Shown piece by piece: positions 47,001 through 56,526 of a stretch of 64,000 nt of DNA (positions are counted from its first letter, which is position 1; each line of letters begins with the position of its first letter). The notes beneath the pieces are model-generated. The model made no database searches and was not told the origin of the DNA. It saw nothing but the letters and a program-made list of their open reading frames with translations. Made by a program: the position numbers and the translations under genes. The stretch comes from Leminorella grimontii ATCC 33999 = DSM 5078 (GTDB lineage Bacteria; Pseudomonadota; Gammaproteobacteria; Enterobacterales; Enterobacteriaceae). The stretch is taken from contig NZ_AUUA01000004.1 in assembly GCF_000439085.1 (NCBI RefSeq), forward strand, positions 62,001-126,000. Reading direction: 5' to 3'.

Positions 47001-47354
47001 ATGATAAAAAAGACGCTCACCTCCGCTGCGCTGCTGCTGTTAACCGCCTGCCAAGCCCATAAAGCGCCCGTGGCACCCTCTACCGATGAGGCTGACGGCG
47101 CGCTCAAGTCGGCATTTTTACTCGACGCGCAGAAAAACGATACCCTGGAAGCGAGGGATGAAATCCAGCAGGACGTCAGCCACCTGCGCGTAACGAAAGT
47201 GAGTGCGTGCTCTCCACAGGGGGAGGAGAAGCTCGTTTGCAGCGTCTATTCTGAATTCCGACCGGCGGGCTCCAGCGAGGTGCAGTACAATCTCGACCAA
47301 GTCGCCTTTTCCCATACCAACGGCGAGTGGGTGGCGACGTTTAGTAAACCGTAG
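47001..47354 (+). CDS. Small predicted lipoprotein
   Basis: The product has 117 residues. The N-terminus MIKKTLTSAALLLLTACQ is a lipoprotein signal with lipobox LTAC. The mature part contains an acidic helix (NDTLEARDEIQQDVSHL) and strands with a cysteine pair (VSACSPQGEEKLVCSVYSEF). I do not recognise a family. The frame is open back to 46833, but that head lacks coding character; ATG 47001 gives a proper signal. The ribosome binding site is weak. Confidence 0.6.
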   Translation: MIKKTLTSAALLLLTACQAHKAPVAPSTDEADGALKSAFLLDAQKNDTLEARDEIQQDVSHLRVTKVSACSPQGEEKLVCSVYSEFRPAGSSEVQYNLDQVAFSHTNGEWVATFSKP

Positions 47355-47502
47355 GTGCGTACCGCCTCGCACCCCGATGAATCGTTTATACTCAGGCGCG
47401 TTCTTTTCTGAATAGGTTACGCAGTATCAATAATGCCCAACGGCTGCCACACCTGATTCCGGATACAGTTCTCCCACTGAGTCAATCCAGTGATGAACTG
47501 CC

Positions 47503-48441
47503 ATGGAAAAGGTGACTACCTCCACTCCGCATGATGCGGTATTTAAAAAGTTTTTATCTCACCCCGATACGGCGCGAGATTTTTTAGACATCCATCTTCC
47601 TCCTGCGCTACGGCAACTGTGTGATTTGAATACGTTGAAACCGGAACCCGCCAGTTTTGTTAAACAGGATTTGCGGGCATATCATTCCGACATGATCTGG
47701 TCGGTGAATACCGCAACGGGTCAAGGCTATATTTACGTGGTGGTTGAGCATCAAAGCTCACCCGACAATCTTATGGCCTTCCGGCTGATACGTTACGCAA
47801 TGGACGTGATGCAAAGGCATTTGGATAAAGGCCATAAAACGCTGCCGTTAGTAGTACCGATGCTGTTTTATCATGGGCTGGAGAGCCCTTACCCACATAC
47901 GCTATGCTGGTTGGATATTTTTTCCGATCCGGCGCTGGCGCGGCAGCTCTATTGCCAGCCGTTTCCGCTGGTAGATATCACCACTACGCCCGATGAAGAG
48001 ATTATGCAGCACCGGCGCATGGCGCTGCTTGAACTGATACAAAAGCACATTCGTCAGCGGGATTTGATGAGTTTGGTGGAGCAGCTAGTCTCGCTACTGG
48101 CGATGGGATACACTACTAATGTCCAACGAGAAACGCTGTTTAATTACATGCTACGCTGTGGTGATGCGCCCGATTTCAACGAATTTATCCAGCAGATTGC
48201 CAAGCGTTCGCCGCAACATAAGGAGGAGTTGATGACTATTGCAGAGAGGCTACACGCTGCAGGTTGGCAGAAAGGTCGACAAGAGGGTCGACAAGAAGGT
48301 CGACAAGAGGGCTGGCAACAAGGTCGTCAAGAAGAGGCGCTGCGTATTGCCCGCACGATGTTGGAGAACGGGCTGGAACGTGATTACATACTGAGGATCA
48401 CAGGGATCTCACCGCAGGAATTGGCCACTATTGATTTTTGA
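47503..48441 (+). CDS. Rpn family recombination-promoting nuclease
   Basis: The product has 312 residues and belongs to the Rpn/YhgA (PD-(D/E)XK nuclease) family; E. coli RpnA-E promote RecA-independent recombination. The N-terminus [21 protein letters not shown] is typical. The nuclease core is in YHSDMIW (aspartate) and [11 protein letters not shown] (glutamate-x-glutamine). The C-terminus holds the family's variable (x)GRQEG tandem repeat and a final helix with [10 protein letters not shown]. No strong ribosome binding site is seen. It lies between the accessory patch and nrdB, where yfaE is found in E. coli. Confidence 0.9.
   Translation: MEKVTTSTPHDAVFKKFLSHPDTARDFLDIHLPPALRQLCDLNTLKPEPASFVKQDLRAYHSDMIWSVNTATGQGYIYVVVEHQSSPDNLMAFRLIRYAMDVMQRHLDKGHKTLPLVVPMLFYHGLESPYPHTLCWLDIFSDPALARQLYCQPFPLVDITTTPDEEIMQHRRMALLELIQKHIRQRDLMSLVEQLVSLLAMGYTTNVQRETLFNYMLRCGDAPDFNEFIQQIAKRSPQHKEELMTIAERLHAAGWQKGRQEGRQEGRQEGWQQGRQEEALRIARTMLENGLERDYILRITGISPQELATIDF
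48274..48333 (+). repeat. Five 12-bp tandem repeats inside the rpn gene
   Basis: The 12-bp unit GGTCGACAAGAG occurs five times with changes (units 4 and 5 read GGCTGGCAACAA and GGTCGTCAAGAA) and encodes GRQEG repeats. Unit length is a multiple of three, so copy-number change would alter the protein length and not the frame. Confidence 0.9.
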
Positions 48442-48487
48442 AAGAGAGAGCGGGACGCATTGCCCCGCTTTTATCTAAATTAACAGC

Positions 48488-49624
48488 TTAAAGCTCAAAA
48501 TCACTCAAATCGTCCGCATTTACCTCAGAGTCAATCTGCCCCACCAGATAGGAGCTGACTTCTACCTCCTGCGGCGCGACCTGAACGTTGTCAGACACCA
48601 GCCAGGCGTTTATCCAAGGGATTGGATTAGAGCGGGTTTCAAACGGCAGCGCCAAGCCAACCGCCTGCATGCGGATGTTAGTGATGTATTCCACGTACTG
48701 ACACAAAATGTCCTTGTTCAGGCCGATCATGGAACCGTCTCGGAACAGGTAGTCCGCCCATTCTTTTTCCTGCTGAGCTGCCAGAACGAACAGATCGTAG
48801 CACTGCTGCTGGCACTCTTCGGCGATGTCGGCCATTTCCGGATCGTCGTTGCCCGAGCGCATCAGGTTGAGCATGTGCTGGGTGCCGGTCAGGTGCAGCG
48901 CTTCGTCGCGGGCGATAAGGCGGATGATCTTGGCGTTGCCTTCCATCAGCTCGCGCTCGGCGAAGGCGAAGGAGCAGGCGAAGCTGACGTAGAAGCGGAT
49001 GGCTTCCAGTGCGTTGACACTCATCAGGCACAGATACAGCTTCTTCTTCAGCTCGCGCAGGCTGATAACGACCTTTTGGCCGTTGACGTTATGGGTGCCT
49101 TCTCCCAGCAAATGGTAGTAGTTGCTGGTGGCAATCAGATCGTCGTAGTAGTGCGAGATGTCCTTCGCGCGCTTTAAGATCTCTTCGTTGGAGACGATGT
49201 CGTCAAATACGATAGAGGGATCGTTAACGATGTTGCGAATGATGTGGGTGTAAGAGCGCGAATGGATGGTTTCCGAGAAGGACCAGGTTTCCACCCAGGT
49301 TTCCAGCTCGGGGATAGAAATCAGCGGCAGCAGGGCCACGTTGGGGCTGCGGCCCTGAATGGAGTCCAGCAGCGTCTGATACTTCAGGTTGCTGATGAAG
49401 ATGTGCTTTTCGTGGTCCGGCAGCGCCTGATAGTCGATGCGATCGCGCGAAACGTCAACTTCTTCCGGGCGCCAGAAGAAGGAGAGCTGCTTTTCAATCA
49501 GCTTTTCAAACAGCTCGTGCTTTTGCTGGTCGTAGCGAGCCACGTTGACCGGCTGGCCGAAGAACATCGGTTCTTTAAGCTGATCGTTTTTTTTCTGTGA
49601 AAACGTCGTGTAGGTATGCGGCAT
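48488..49624 (-). CDS. nrdB: Ribonucleotide reductase class Ia, beta subunit
   Basis: NrdB holds the di-iron tyrosyl radical for aerobic deoxyribonucleotide synthesis. The 378 residues match E. coli NrdB (376) nearly throughout: [51 protein letters not shown] and [15 protein letters not shown], which carries iron ligands. The C-terminal tail that docks on NrdA is present ([19 protein letters not shown]). It is downstream of nrdA on the same strand with a 108-base gap. In E. coli the ferredoxin gene yfaE follows; here no yfaE is found before the Rpn gene. Confidence 0.97.
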   Translation of the reverse strand: MPHTYTTFSQKKNDQLKEPMFFGQPVNVARYDQQKHELFEKLIEKQLSFFWRPEEVDVSRDRIDYQALPDHEKHIFISNLKYQTLLDSIQGRSPNVALLPLISIPELETWVETWSFSETIHSRSYTHIIRNIVNDPSIVFDDIVSNEEILKRAKDISHYYDDLIATSNYYHLLGEGTHNVNGQKVVISLRELKKKLYLCLMSVNALEAIRFYVSFACSFAFAERELMEGNAKIIRLIARDEALHLTGTQHMLNLMRSGNDDPEMADIAEECQQQCYDLFVLAAQQEKEWADYLFRDGSMIGLNKDILCQYVEYITNIRMQAVGLALPFETRSNPIPWINAWLVSDNVQVAPQEVEVSSYLVGQIDSEVNADDLSDFEL

Positions 49625-49732
49625 TGGTATATCCCCGTAATTGTCCCTTTATCGTTCAGCAAGCCGCGGCTTTTGGGCCGGGCGCGGAAGTCTAACGGGC
49701 ATAGGGGAGCAAAGGCTCCCCCAAAAGCGTCA

Positions 49733-52021
49733 TTAAATTTTGCAGGCGCCGCTTTCGCAGCCGTCGTCTTCCGCCTTGGCCGGCATCAGGTCTTCCTGTG
49801 CGTCCTCAGCACCGTCGCGGGTGTTCTGGTAGTAGAGCGTTTTCACTCCGTACTTATAGGCGGTGAGCAGGTCTTTAAGCAGCTGCTTCATCGGTACCTT
49901 GCCGCCAGGGAAGCGGGTCGGGTCGTAGTTGGTGTTGGCGGAAATCGACTGATCGATAAACTTCTGCATCAGGCCGACCAGGTGCAGGTAGCCGTCGTTG
50001 CCCGGCATGTCCCACAGTAGCTCATAGTTGCCGTGCAGCTTTTCGTAGTCGGGAACGACTTGACGAAGGATGCCGTCCTTTGACGCCTTAATGCTGATAT
50101 AGCCGCGCGGCGGCTCAATGCCGTTGGTGGCGTTGGAGATCTGGGACGACGTCTCTGACGGCATCAGCGCAGACAGGGTAGAGTTGCGCAGGCCGTGGGT
50201 CTTGATCTCCTGGCGAAGCGTTTCCCAGTCGTAGCGAAGCGGTTCGTTGCACAGGCTGTCCAGATCCTTTTTGTAGTTGTCGATAGGCAGAATGCCCTGC
50301 GCATAGCGGGTTTCGTTAAACCACGGGCAGGCTCCCTGTTCTTTCGCCAGCTCGTTGGACGCCTTCAGCAGGTAATATTGAATGGCTTCAAACGTCCTGT
50401 GGGTCAGGCCGTTGGCGCTGCCGTCGGAATAGCGTACGCCGTGCTTGGCCAGATAGTAAGCGTAGTTGATGACGCCAATGCCCAGCGTACGGCGGCCCAT
50501 GGAGCCTTTTCTTGCGGCCAGAATCGGGTAGTCCTGATAGTCCAGCAGGGCGTCAAGAGCGCGTACCGCAAGGCTTGCCAGCTCTTCCAGGGCGTCCAGG
50601 CTGTCGATAGCGCCCAGATTAAATGCGGAGAGCGTACACAGTGCGATTTCGCCGTTTTCGTCGTTGATGTCTTCCAGCGGCTTGGTAGGCAGCGCGATTT
50701 CAAGGCACAGGTTGGACTGACGAACAGGCGCAACCGTCGGGTCGAACGGGCTGTGGGTGTTGCAGTGGTCGACGTTCTGAATATAGATACGGCCGGTAGA
50801 GGCGCGTTCCTGCATCATCAGCGAGAACAGCTCGACGGCTTTCACTTGGCGCTGGCGAATCGACGCGTCCGCTTCGTACTTCACGTACAGGCGCTCAAAC
50901 TCGTCCTGATCGGTAAAGAAGGCGTCGTACAGCCCCGGCACGTCGGACGGGCTGAACAGGGTGATGTTTTCGTTTTTAAGCAGGCGTTGGTACATCAGCT
51001 TGTTGAGCTGAACGCCGTAGTCCATGTGGCGCACGCGGTTTTCTTCTACGCCGCGGTTGTTTCTCAGCACTAACAGGCTTTCGACCTCAAGGTGCCACAG
51101 CGGGTAGAACACCGTTGCCGCACCGCCGCGCACGCCGCCCTGAGAGCAGGACTTCACCGCGCTTTGGAAGTGCTTGTAGAACGGAATACAGCCGGTATGG
51201 AACGCTTCGCCGTTGCGAATAGGGCTGCCGAGCGCGCGGATGCGGCCAGCGTTGATGCCGATGCCGGCGCGCTGGGAAACGTACTTCACGATGGCGCTGG
51301 AGGTGGCGTTGATGGAGTCCAGACTGTCGCCGCACTCGATCAGCACACAGGAGCTGAACTGGCGGGTCGGCGTGCGCACGCCGGACATAATTGGCGTCGG
51401 CAGCGAAATTTTGAAGGTGGAAATTGCGTCATAAAAGCGCTTCACGTAGCCCAGACGCGTCTCGCGCGGGTAGCGTGAGAACAGGCAGGCGGCGACCAGA
51501 ATGTATAGGAACTGGGCGCTTTCATACACTTCGCCGGTGACGCGGTTTTGCACCAGGTATTTGCCTTCCAGCTGCTTCACCGCTGCGTAAGAGAAGTTCA
51601 TATCGCGCCAGTGGTCGATAAATTCGCCCATCTGCTCGAACTCTTCCTGGGTATAGTCCGTCAGCAGGTGTTCGTCATAGCGGCCCATCTCGACCATCTT
51701 TTTCACGTGGTCGTACAGCGCGGGCGGCTCAAATTGCCCGTAGGCTTTTTTGCGCAGGTGGAAAATGGCCAGGCGGGCGGCCATGTATTGATAGTCCGGC
51801 GTGTCGCGGGAAATAAGATCGGCTGCGGCCCGAATGATGGTTTCGTGAATATCGGACGTGCGGATGCCGTCGTAGAACTGGATGTGGGAGCGCAGCTCAA
51901 CCTGGGAGACGGAGACGTTGTTCAGTCCTTCCGCCGCCCAGTCGAGAACCCGGTGGATCTTGTCGAGGTTGATGCGTTCCTTGCGACCGTCTCGTTTAGT
52001 AACCAATAAGCTTTGATTCAT
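49733..52021 (-). CDS. nrdA: Ribonucleotide reductase class Ia, alpha subunit
   Basis: NrdA reduces ribonucleoside diphosphates. It has 762 residues (E. coli 761). The ATP-cone is at the N-terminus (LLVTKRDGRKERINLDKIHR). Active-site cysteines lie in SSCVLIECGDS, SNLCLEIALPT and ALCTLSAFNLG, and the radical-path tyrosines lie in GVKTLYYQNTRDGAED. The redox-shuttle tail ends in DDGCESGACKI. AAGGTAG precedes the ATG by 9 bases. NrdR-like and DnaA boxes lie upstream. Confidence 0.97.
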   Translation of the reverse strand: MNQSLLVTKRDGRKERINLDKIHRVLDWAAEGLNNVSVSQVELRSHIQFYDGIRTSDIHETIIRAAADLISRDTPDYQYMAARLAIFHLRKKAYGQFEPPALYDHVKKMVEMGRYDEHLLTDYTQEEFEQMGEFIDHWRDMNFSYAAVKQLEGKYLVQNRVTGEVYESAQFLYILVAACLFSRYPRETRLGYVKRFYDAISTFKISLPTPIMSGVRTPTRQFSSCVLIECGDSLDSINATSSAIVKYVSQRAGIGINAGRIRALGSPIRNGEAFHTGCIPFYKHFQSAVKSCSQGGVRGGAATVFYPLWHLEVESLLVLRNNRGVEENRVRHMDYGVQLNKLMYQRLLKNENITLFSPSDVPGLYDAFFTDQDEFERLYVKYEADASIRQRQVKAVELFSLMMQERASTGRIYIQNVDHCNTHSPFDPTVAPVRQSNLCLEIALPTKPLEDINDENGEIALCTLSAFNLGAIDSLDALEELASLAVRALDALLDYQDYPILAARKGSMGRRTLGIGVINYAYYLAKHGVRYSDGSANGLTHRTFEAIQYYLLKASNELAKEQGACPWFNETRYAQGILPIDNYKKDLDSLCNEPLRYDWETLRQEIKTHGLRNSTLSALMPSETSSQISNATNGIEPPRGYISIKASKDGILRQVVPDYEKLHGNYELLWDMPGNDGYLHLVGLMQKFIDQSISANTNYDPTRFPGGKVPMKQLLKDLLTAYKYGVKTLYYQNTRDGAEDAQEDLMPAKAEDDGCESGACKI

Positions 52022-52116
52022 AGCGTAATACTACCTTTCCGTGAAAAAAGTGTGTCTTTCAAAACGTTCAAGACACCAACCATCGCTCAGCGGGAGATTC
52101 CGACGCTGGCGACAAA

Positions 52117-52162
52117 ACACAATATATAGGGGGCTTAATAGCAATAAGCTACAAGATAGTGT
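52117..52162 (-). promoter_or_regulatory. Pair of NrdR-like boxes upstream of nrdA
   Basis: ACACAATATATAGGGG (52117-52132) strongly resembles the NrdR box (ACACwATATwGTGT type). A second, weaker site, ending in ATAGTGT, spans about 52147-52162. Their centres are 30 bp apart, about three helical turns, as NrdR requires. Deoxynucleotide-dependent repression of nrdAB is expected. Confidence 0.6.
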
Positions 52163-52202
52163 TATTAGGGGGCGTTTGCAAGTGAACAAAAAAGGGAAAA
52201 GC

Positions 52203-52223
52203 TGTGGATAACCTTTGGGATAA
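52203..52223 (-). promoter_or_regulatory. DnaA boxes upstream of nrdA
   Basis: TGTGGATAA at 52203-52211 is the exact complement of the strong DnaA box TTATCCACA. TTGGGATAA at 52215-52223 is a second box with mismatches. The E. coli nrdA promoter also carries two DnaA boxes that link its transcription to replication. Confidence 0.75.
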
Positions 52224-52373
52224 ATGGGCTAAGTCACCGTATCACTGTAAGTTCTTCGCGCGCTATAAAAGTGATAAAAAAATGCTGAATTTTAGTAAAA
52301 AAATGAATTGTCTTTTTGTTCTACAGAGAGTACTAACGCGTTGACCGCCGGTTTTTTCCGGCGGCCTGAAGCC

Positions 52374-53084
52374 TTACTCTTCCCGCTCGCAATGTAACAT
52401 ATAGTTAACGTCAACGTTAGGCCCCAGCCAGAAGCTTTGGCGCAGTGGATTATAGTGTAGCCCGATGATGTGCTTCTCACGCAGCGGCGTGTGACTAACC
52501 CAGTCGATAAGCTCTGAGGGTTTGATAAACTTGTCGGCATCGTGGGTGCCCTTGGGCACCATTCGCATCACGTATTCGGCGCCTACCACCAGCATCAGCC
52601 AGGCCTTGGCGTTACGGTTGATGGTGGAGAAGAAGACCTGTCCGCCGGGTTTGACCAGCAGAGCGCAGGCGTTAACCACCGACGCCGGATTGGGGACGTG
52701 CTCCAGCATTTCCATACAGGTAACGACGTCATACTGACCGGAGCGCTCCTGGGCGAGGCTTTCTACCGTCTGCTGGATATATTCCACCTCTACGCCGCTC
52801 TCAAGAGCGTGCAGGCGAGCGACGGACAGCGGCTCAGAGCCCATATCGAGGCCGGTGACCTTTGCGCCTTCCTTCGCCATGCTTTCGGCCAGAATGCCGC
52901 CGCCGCAGCCGACGTCGAGCACGCGTTTGCCGAACAGACCGTCAGCGCGACTTTGAATGTAGTCCAGACGCAGCGGGTTGATCTGATGCAGCGGCTTAAA
53001 TTCACCGTCAAGATCCCACCAGCGTGAAGCCATGGCTTCAAACTTGGCTATCTCGTTACGGTCGACGTTTTCTGTGGCGCTCAT
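52374..53084 (-). CDS. ubiG: Ubiquinone O-methyltransferase UbiG
   Basis: UbiG carries out both O-methylations of ubiquinone synthesis. It has 236 residues (E. coli 240). The SAM-binding motif is [16 protein letters not shown], followed by [11 protein letters not shown] and a [15 protein letters not shown] stretch. The C-terminal [10 protein letters not shown] is as in E. coli. ATG 53084 ([18 protein letters not shown]) fits the family; the frame extends 45 bases further without similarity. It is divergent from gyrA, an arrangement shared with E. coli. The about 350-base region downstream, towards nrdA, contains only the nrd control sites; no T-rich hairpin of note is seen. Confidence 0.95.
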   Translation of the reverse strand: MSATENVDRNEIAKFEAMASRWWDLDGEFKPLHQINPLRLDYIQSRADGLFGKRVLDVGCGGGILAESMAKEGAKVTGLDMGSEPLSVARLHALESGVEVEYIQQTVESLAQERSGQYDVVTCMEMLEHVPNPASVVNACALLVKPGGQVFFSTINRNAKAWLMLVVGAEYVMRMVPKGTHDADKFIKPSELIDWVSHTPLREKHIIGLHYNPLRQSFWLGPNVDVNYMLHCEREE

Positions 53085-53199
53085 GACTCGATACCTGAAT
53101 AAACTATGGGGCCGACAGTATACCCGCAATTTCCCGCGGAGGGGAGTTAGGCTGTGCGGAGAGGAAAAATGGGGAATATTAGAAACCCCCTGCGGGATG

Positions 53200-53208
53200 T
53201 GATATAAT
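53200..53208 (+). promoter_or_regulatory. Extended -10 promoter of gyrA
   Basis: TGATATAAT is an extended -10 (TGn plus a perfect TATAAT) 44 bases before the gyrA ATG. The -35 region (TAGAAA at 17-bp spacing) is weak, which is usual for supercoiling-sensitive gyrase promoters. Confidence 0.65.
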
Positions 53209-53252
53209 TTTGCACCTTTTCGAGGCTAATAAATTAGAGGGATAGCGGCTTC

Positions 53253-55976
53253 ATGAGCGACCTTGCCAGAGAGATAATGCCGGTAAATATCGAGGACGAA
53301 CTAAGAACGTCGTACCTCGACTACGCGATGTCCGTTATTGTCGGACGCGCGCTGCCGGACGTTCGAGATGGACTTAAGCCGGTACACCGTCGCGTGCTGT
53401 ATGCGATGAGCGTGCTCGGCAACGATTGGAACAAACCTTATAAGAAATCAGCGCGCGTTGTCGGCGACGTTATCGGTAAATATCACCCTCACGGCGACAG
53501 CGCGGTGTATGACACCATCGTCCGTATGGCGCAGCCTTTTTCTCTGCGCTATATGCTGGTCGACGGTCAGGGGAACTTCGGTTCCATCGACGGCGACTCC
53601 GCGGCGGCGATGCGTTATACCGAAATTCGCATGTCGCGCATGGCGCACGACCTGCTGGCGGATCTGGATAAAGAGACCGTCGACTTCGGGCCGAACTATG
53701 ACGGCACCGAGCAGATCCCGACCGTGCTGCCGACCCGCGTTCCCAACCTGCTGGTTAACGGCTCCTCCGGCATCGCCGTGGGCATGGCGACCAACATTCC
53801 GCCTCATAACCTGGTTGAAGTGATTAACGGCTGTCTGGCCTATATCGACGATGAGAACATCACCCTTGAAGGGCTGATGGAGCACATCCCGGGGCCGGAC
53901 TTCCCGACGGCGGCGATCATCAACGGTCGTCGCGGCATTGAAGAGGCCTACCGCACCGGCCGCGGCAAGATTTATCTTCGCGCTCGCGCCGAAATCGAAA
54001 CCGATGAGAAGAGCGGTAAAGAAACCATCATCGTTCATGAAATTCCCTATCAGGTCAACAAAGCGCGCCTGATTGAGAAAATTGCCGAGTTGGTGAAGGA
54101 TAAGAAGGTTGAAGGCATCAGCGCGCTGCGCGACGAGTCCGATAAGGACGGTATGCGTATCGTGATTGAAACCAAGCGCGACGCGGTCGCTGAAGTGGTG
54201 CTGAATAACCTTTATTCACAAACTCAGCTGCAGGTGACGTTCGGCATCAATATGGTGGCGCTGCACAACGGCCAGCCGAAGCTGCTGGGCCTGAAGGACA
54301 TGCTGGAGGCGTTTATTCGCCACCGCCGCGAAGTTGTTACTCGCCGCACCATCTTTGAACTGCGCAAAGCCCGCGAACGCGCCCATATCCTTGAAGGTCT
54401 GGCGATTGCGCTGGCCAACATCGATCCGATCATTGAGCTGATTCGCGCCGCGGCAACCGCTGCTGAAGCGAAAGTCGCGCTGCTGGCTCGGCCTTGGGAG
54501 TTGGGTAACGTAGCCGCAATGCTTGAGCGCGCCGGCGACGACGCCGCTCGCCCTGAATGGCTGGAGCCTGAATACGGCATTCGCGACGGTCAGTACTACC
54601 TGACCGAACAGCAGGCCCAGGCGATCCTTGAGCTGCGTTTGCACCGCCTGACTGGCTTAGAGCACGAAAAGCTGCTGGACGAATACAAAGAGCTGCTGGT
54701 TCAAATCGCAGCGCTGATTCTGATTCTGGAAAGTCCGGAGCGCCTGATGGAGGTGATCCGCGAAGAGCTGACGGCTATTCGCGATCAGTACAACGATCCT
54801 CGTCGTACCGAAATCACCGCCAACACCGCCGATATCAATATCGAAGACCTGATCGAGCAGGAGAACGTGGTTGTGACGCTGTCCCATCAGGGCTATGTCA
54901 AGTACCAGCCGCTGTCCGACTACGAGGCTCAGCGTCGCGGCGGCAAGGGTAAATCGGCTGCGCGCATTAAAGAAGAAGACTTTATCGAACGCCTGCTGGT
55001 GGCCAATACGCACGATACTATTCTGTGCTTCTCCAGCCGCGGCCGCCTGTACTGGCTGAAAGTGTATCAGCTGCCTGAGGCAAGCCGCGGCGCTCGCGGT
55101 CGACCCATCATCAACATTCTGCCGCTGGAACAGGATGAGCGCATTACCGCCATTCTGCCGGTTCGCGAATATGAAGAGGGCCGCAACGTCTTTATGGCGA
55201 CCGCCAACGGTACCGTGAAGAAGACCCAGTTGACCGAATTCAGCCGTCCGCGCAGCGCGGGCATTATCGCTATCACGCTGAATGACGGCGACGAGCTGAT
55301 CGGTGTTGACGTCACCGGCGGTTCCAACGAAGTCATGCTGTTCTCCGCTATGGGTAAAGTGGTTCGCTTCTCTGAGGCGGCGGTTCGCTCCATGGGCCGC
55401 ACCGCTGCCGGCGTTCGCGGTATCCGTCTGGCCGACGGCGACAAGGTGGTTTCACTTATCGTTCCTTACGGCAGCGACAAGCCGCAGGTAGCGGGCGATG
55501 AGGCGCTGGAGGACGACGAAGCGCTGGTTAACGACGACCTGCCGGAAGATGACGACGATGACGGCGTAGAGGAAGCCACCTCCAGCGGCATCGGCGATAT
55601 TCTGACGGTGACGGAAAACGGTTTCGGCAAGCGCACCAGCCTGAGCAGCTATCCGACCAAGTCGCGCGGCACCAAGGGGGTTATCTCCATCAAGGTGAGC
55701 GAGCGCAACGGTCAGGTAGTCGGCGCAGTGCAGGTCGATGCCTGCGACCAAATCATGCTTATCACCGACGCCGGTACGCTGGTTCGTACGCGCGTGGCGG
55801 AAGTCAGCGTCGTGGGCCGTAATGCTCAGGGCGTAACGATTATCCGTACGGCGGAAGACGAGCGCGTCGTTGGCCTGCAGCGGGTTGCCGATGCGGAAGA
55901 GGATGACGAAAACGTCTGTGACGAAGAGGCGCTGGAGGGTGATACCGATACGGTATCGTCTTCTGACGAAGAGTAA
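53253..55976 (+). CDS. gyrA: DNA gyrase subunit A
   Basis: GyrA is the breakage-reunion subunit that, with GyrB, introduces negative supercoils. It has 907 residues against 875 in E. coli. The catalytic tyrosine is Y122 ([12 protein letters not shown]). The quinolone-resistance region is wild type, with S83 and D87 in [13 protein letters not shown]. The GyrA box QRRGGKG is present in the C-terminal pinwheel domain. Residues about 741-779 form an acidic, probably disordered insert ([22 protein letters not shown]) absent from E. coli, and the usual acidic tail is also present. AGAGGGATAG provides the ribosome binding site. Confidence 0.97.
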   Translation: MSDLAREIMPVNIEDELRTSYLDYAMSVIVGRALPDVRDGLKPVHRRVLYAMSVLGNDWNKPYKKSARVVGDVIGKYHPHGDSAVYDTIVRMAQPFSLRYMLVDGQGNFGSIDGDSAAAMRYTEIRMSRMAHDLLADLDKETVDFGPNYDGTEQIPTVLPTRVPNLLVNGSSGIAVGMATNIPPHNLVEVINGCLAYIDDENITLEGLMEHIPGPDFPTAAIINGRRGIEEAYRTGRGKIYLRARAEIETDEKSGKETIIVHEIPYQVNKARLIEKIAELVKDKKVEGISALRDESDKDGMRIVIETKRDAVAEVVLNNLYSQTQLQVTFGINMVALHNGQPKLLGLKDMLEAFIRHRREVVTRRTIFELRKARERAHILEGLAIALANIDPIIELIRAAATAAEAKVALLARPWELGNVAAMLERAGDDAARPEWLEPEYGIRDGQYYLTEQQAQAILELRLHRLTGLEHEKLLDEYKELLVQIAALILILESPERLMEVIREELTAIRDQYNDPRRTEITANTADINIEDLIEQENVVVTLSHQGYVKYQPLSDYEAQRRGGKGKSAARIKEEDFIERLLVANTHDTILCFSSRGRLYWLKVYQLPEASRGARGRPIINILPLEQDERITAILPVREYEEGRNVFMATANGTVKKTQLTEFSRPRSAGIIAITLNDGDELIGVDVTGGSNEVMLFSAMGKVVRFSEAAVRSMGRTAAGVRGIRLADGDKVVSLIVPYGSDKPQVAGDEALEDDEALVNDDLPEDDDDDGVEEATSSGIGDILTVTENGFGKRTSLSSYPTKSRGTKGVISIKVSERNGQVVGAVQVDACDQIMLITDAGTLVRTRVAEVSVVGRNAQGVTIIRTAEDERVVGLQRVADAEEDDENVCDEEALEGDTDTVSSSDEE

Positions 55977-56000
55977 GCCGCCTTACCGTCAGTGAATAGA

Positions 56001-56034
56001 AAAAGCCGATGCGAAAGCGTCGGCTTTTCTTTTA
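56001..56034 (+). terminator. Intrinsic terminator of gyrA
   Basis: AAAAGCCGA and TCGGCTTTT form a 9-bp stem, with an inner GC-GAAA-GC tetraloop, followed by CTTTT. It starts 24 bases after the stop and may also serve the convergent DinI-family gene. Confidence 0.9.
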
Positions 56035-56062
56035 CATGGAGTGCGTAAGACAATGCGGTCCG

Positions 56063-56305
56063 CTACTGATAGGCATCAAACCAATCGTCGGCGCTTTCCC
56101 AGGTTTGCTGAAGGATTTCGCTCACCAGCTCCTTATCCGACTTCATTCCACCTAGAACCGTAATGTCATTAGCGCTGCCGCGCCGCACTCTGACGCGCAC
56201 GTCGGCAAAATGGCAAAACAGCCGCTTTTCCAGCTCTTCCTTCAGCGCGGCTTCGGCTCCGTTGGGGAGAACGTCTTCTTTGCGTATAGAGATTTCAACC
56301 TGCAT
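56063..56305 (-). CDS. dinI: DinI family protein
   Basis: DinI modulates RecA filaments in the SOS response. The product has 80 residues, and the C-terminal signature SEILQQTWESADDWFDAY is nearly identical to that of E. coli DinI (81 residues). The N-terminal strand and helix (VEISIRKEDVLPNGAEAAL) also fit. It is convergent with gyrA and has a LexA-type box 23 bases upstream. DinI paralogues (such as MsgA or plasmid ImpC) are similar, so it may be a DinI-like member and not the orthologue. Confidence 0.85.
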   Translation of the reverse strand: MQVEISIRKEDVLPNGAEAALKEELEKRLFCHFADVRVRVRRGSANDITVLGGMKSDKELVSEILQQTWESADDWFDAYQ

Positions 56306-56327
56306 GATTGACCTCGAGATTAAAAAA

Positions 56328-56347
56328 TACTGTATATTTATATAGTA
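56328..56347 (-). promoter_or_regulatory. LexA (SOS) box upstream of dinI
   Basis: TACTGTATATTTATATAGTA matches the 20-bp SOS box with CTGT-N8-ATAG, one change from the ideal CTGT-N8-ACAG. It lies 23 bases before the ATG. Confidence 0.85.
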
Positions 56348-56526
56348 TATTAAGCCGAAAAATAAGGCAAACGTCCTTTATTACTCATTTTTGCGGATAT
56401 TGGGAAAATTACATAAACTCATAGTTGCAATGCGTTACTAATTTGCTTTGTATTATGCATTACTTTGTTAAATAGAATTTTTCAAATTTTTTAGGGGGAT
56501 AGAATCACTTAAACGGAGGTATAAAC

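Noticed and set aside
48274-48333. Direct repeats considered as a CRISPR array
   Set aside because: The units are 12 bp, contiguous without spacers, and lie in frame inside a recognised rpn gene.
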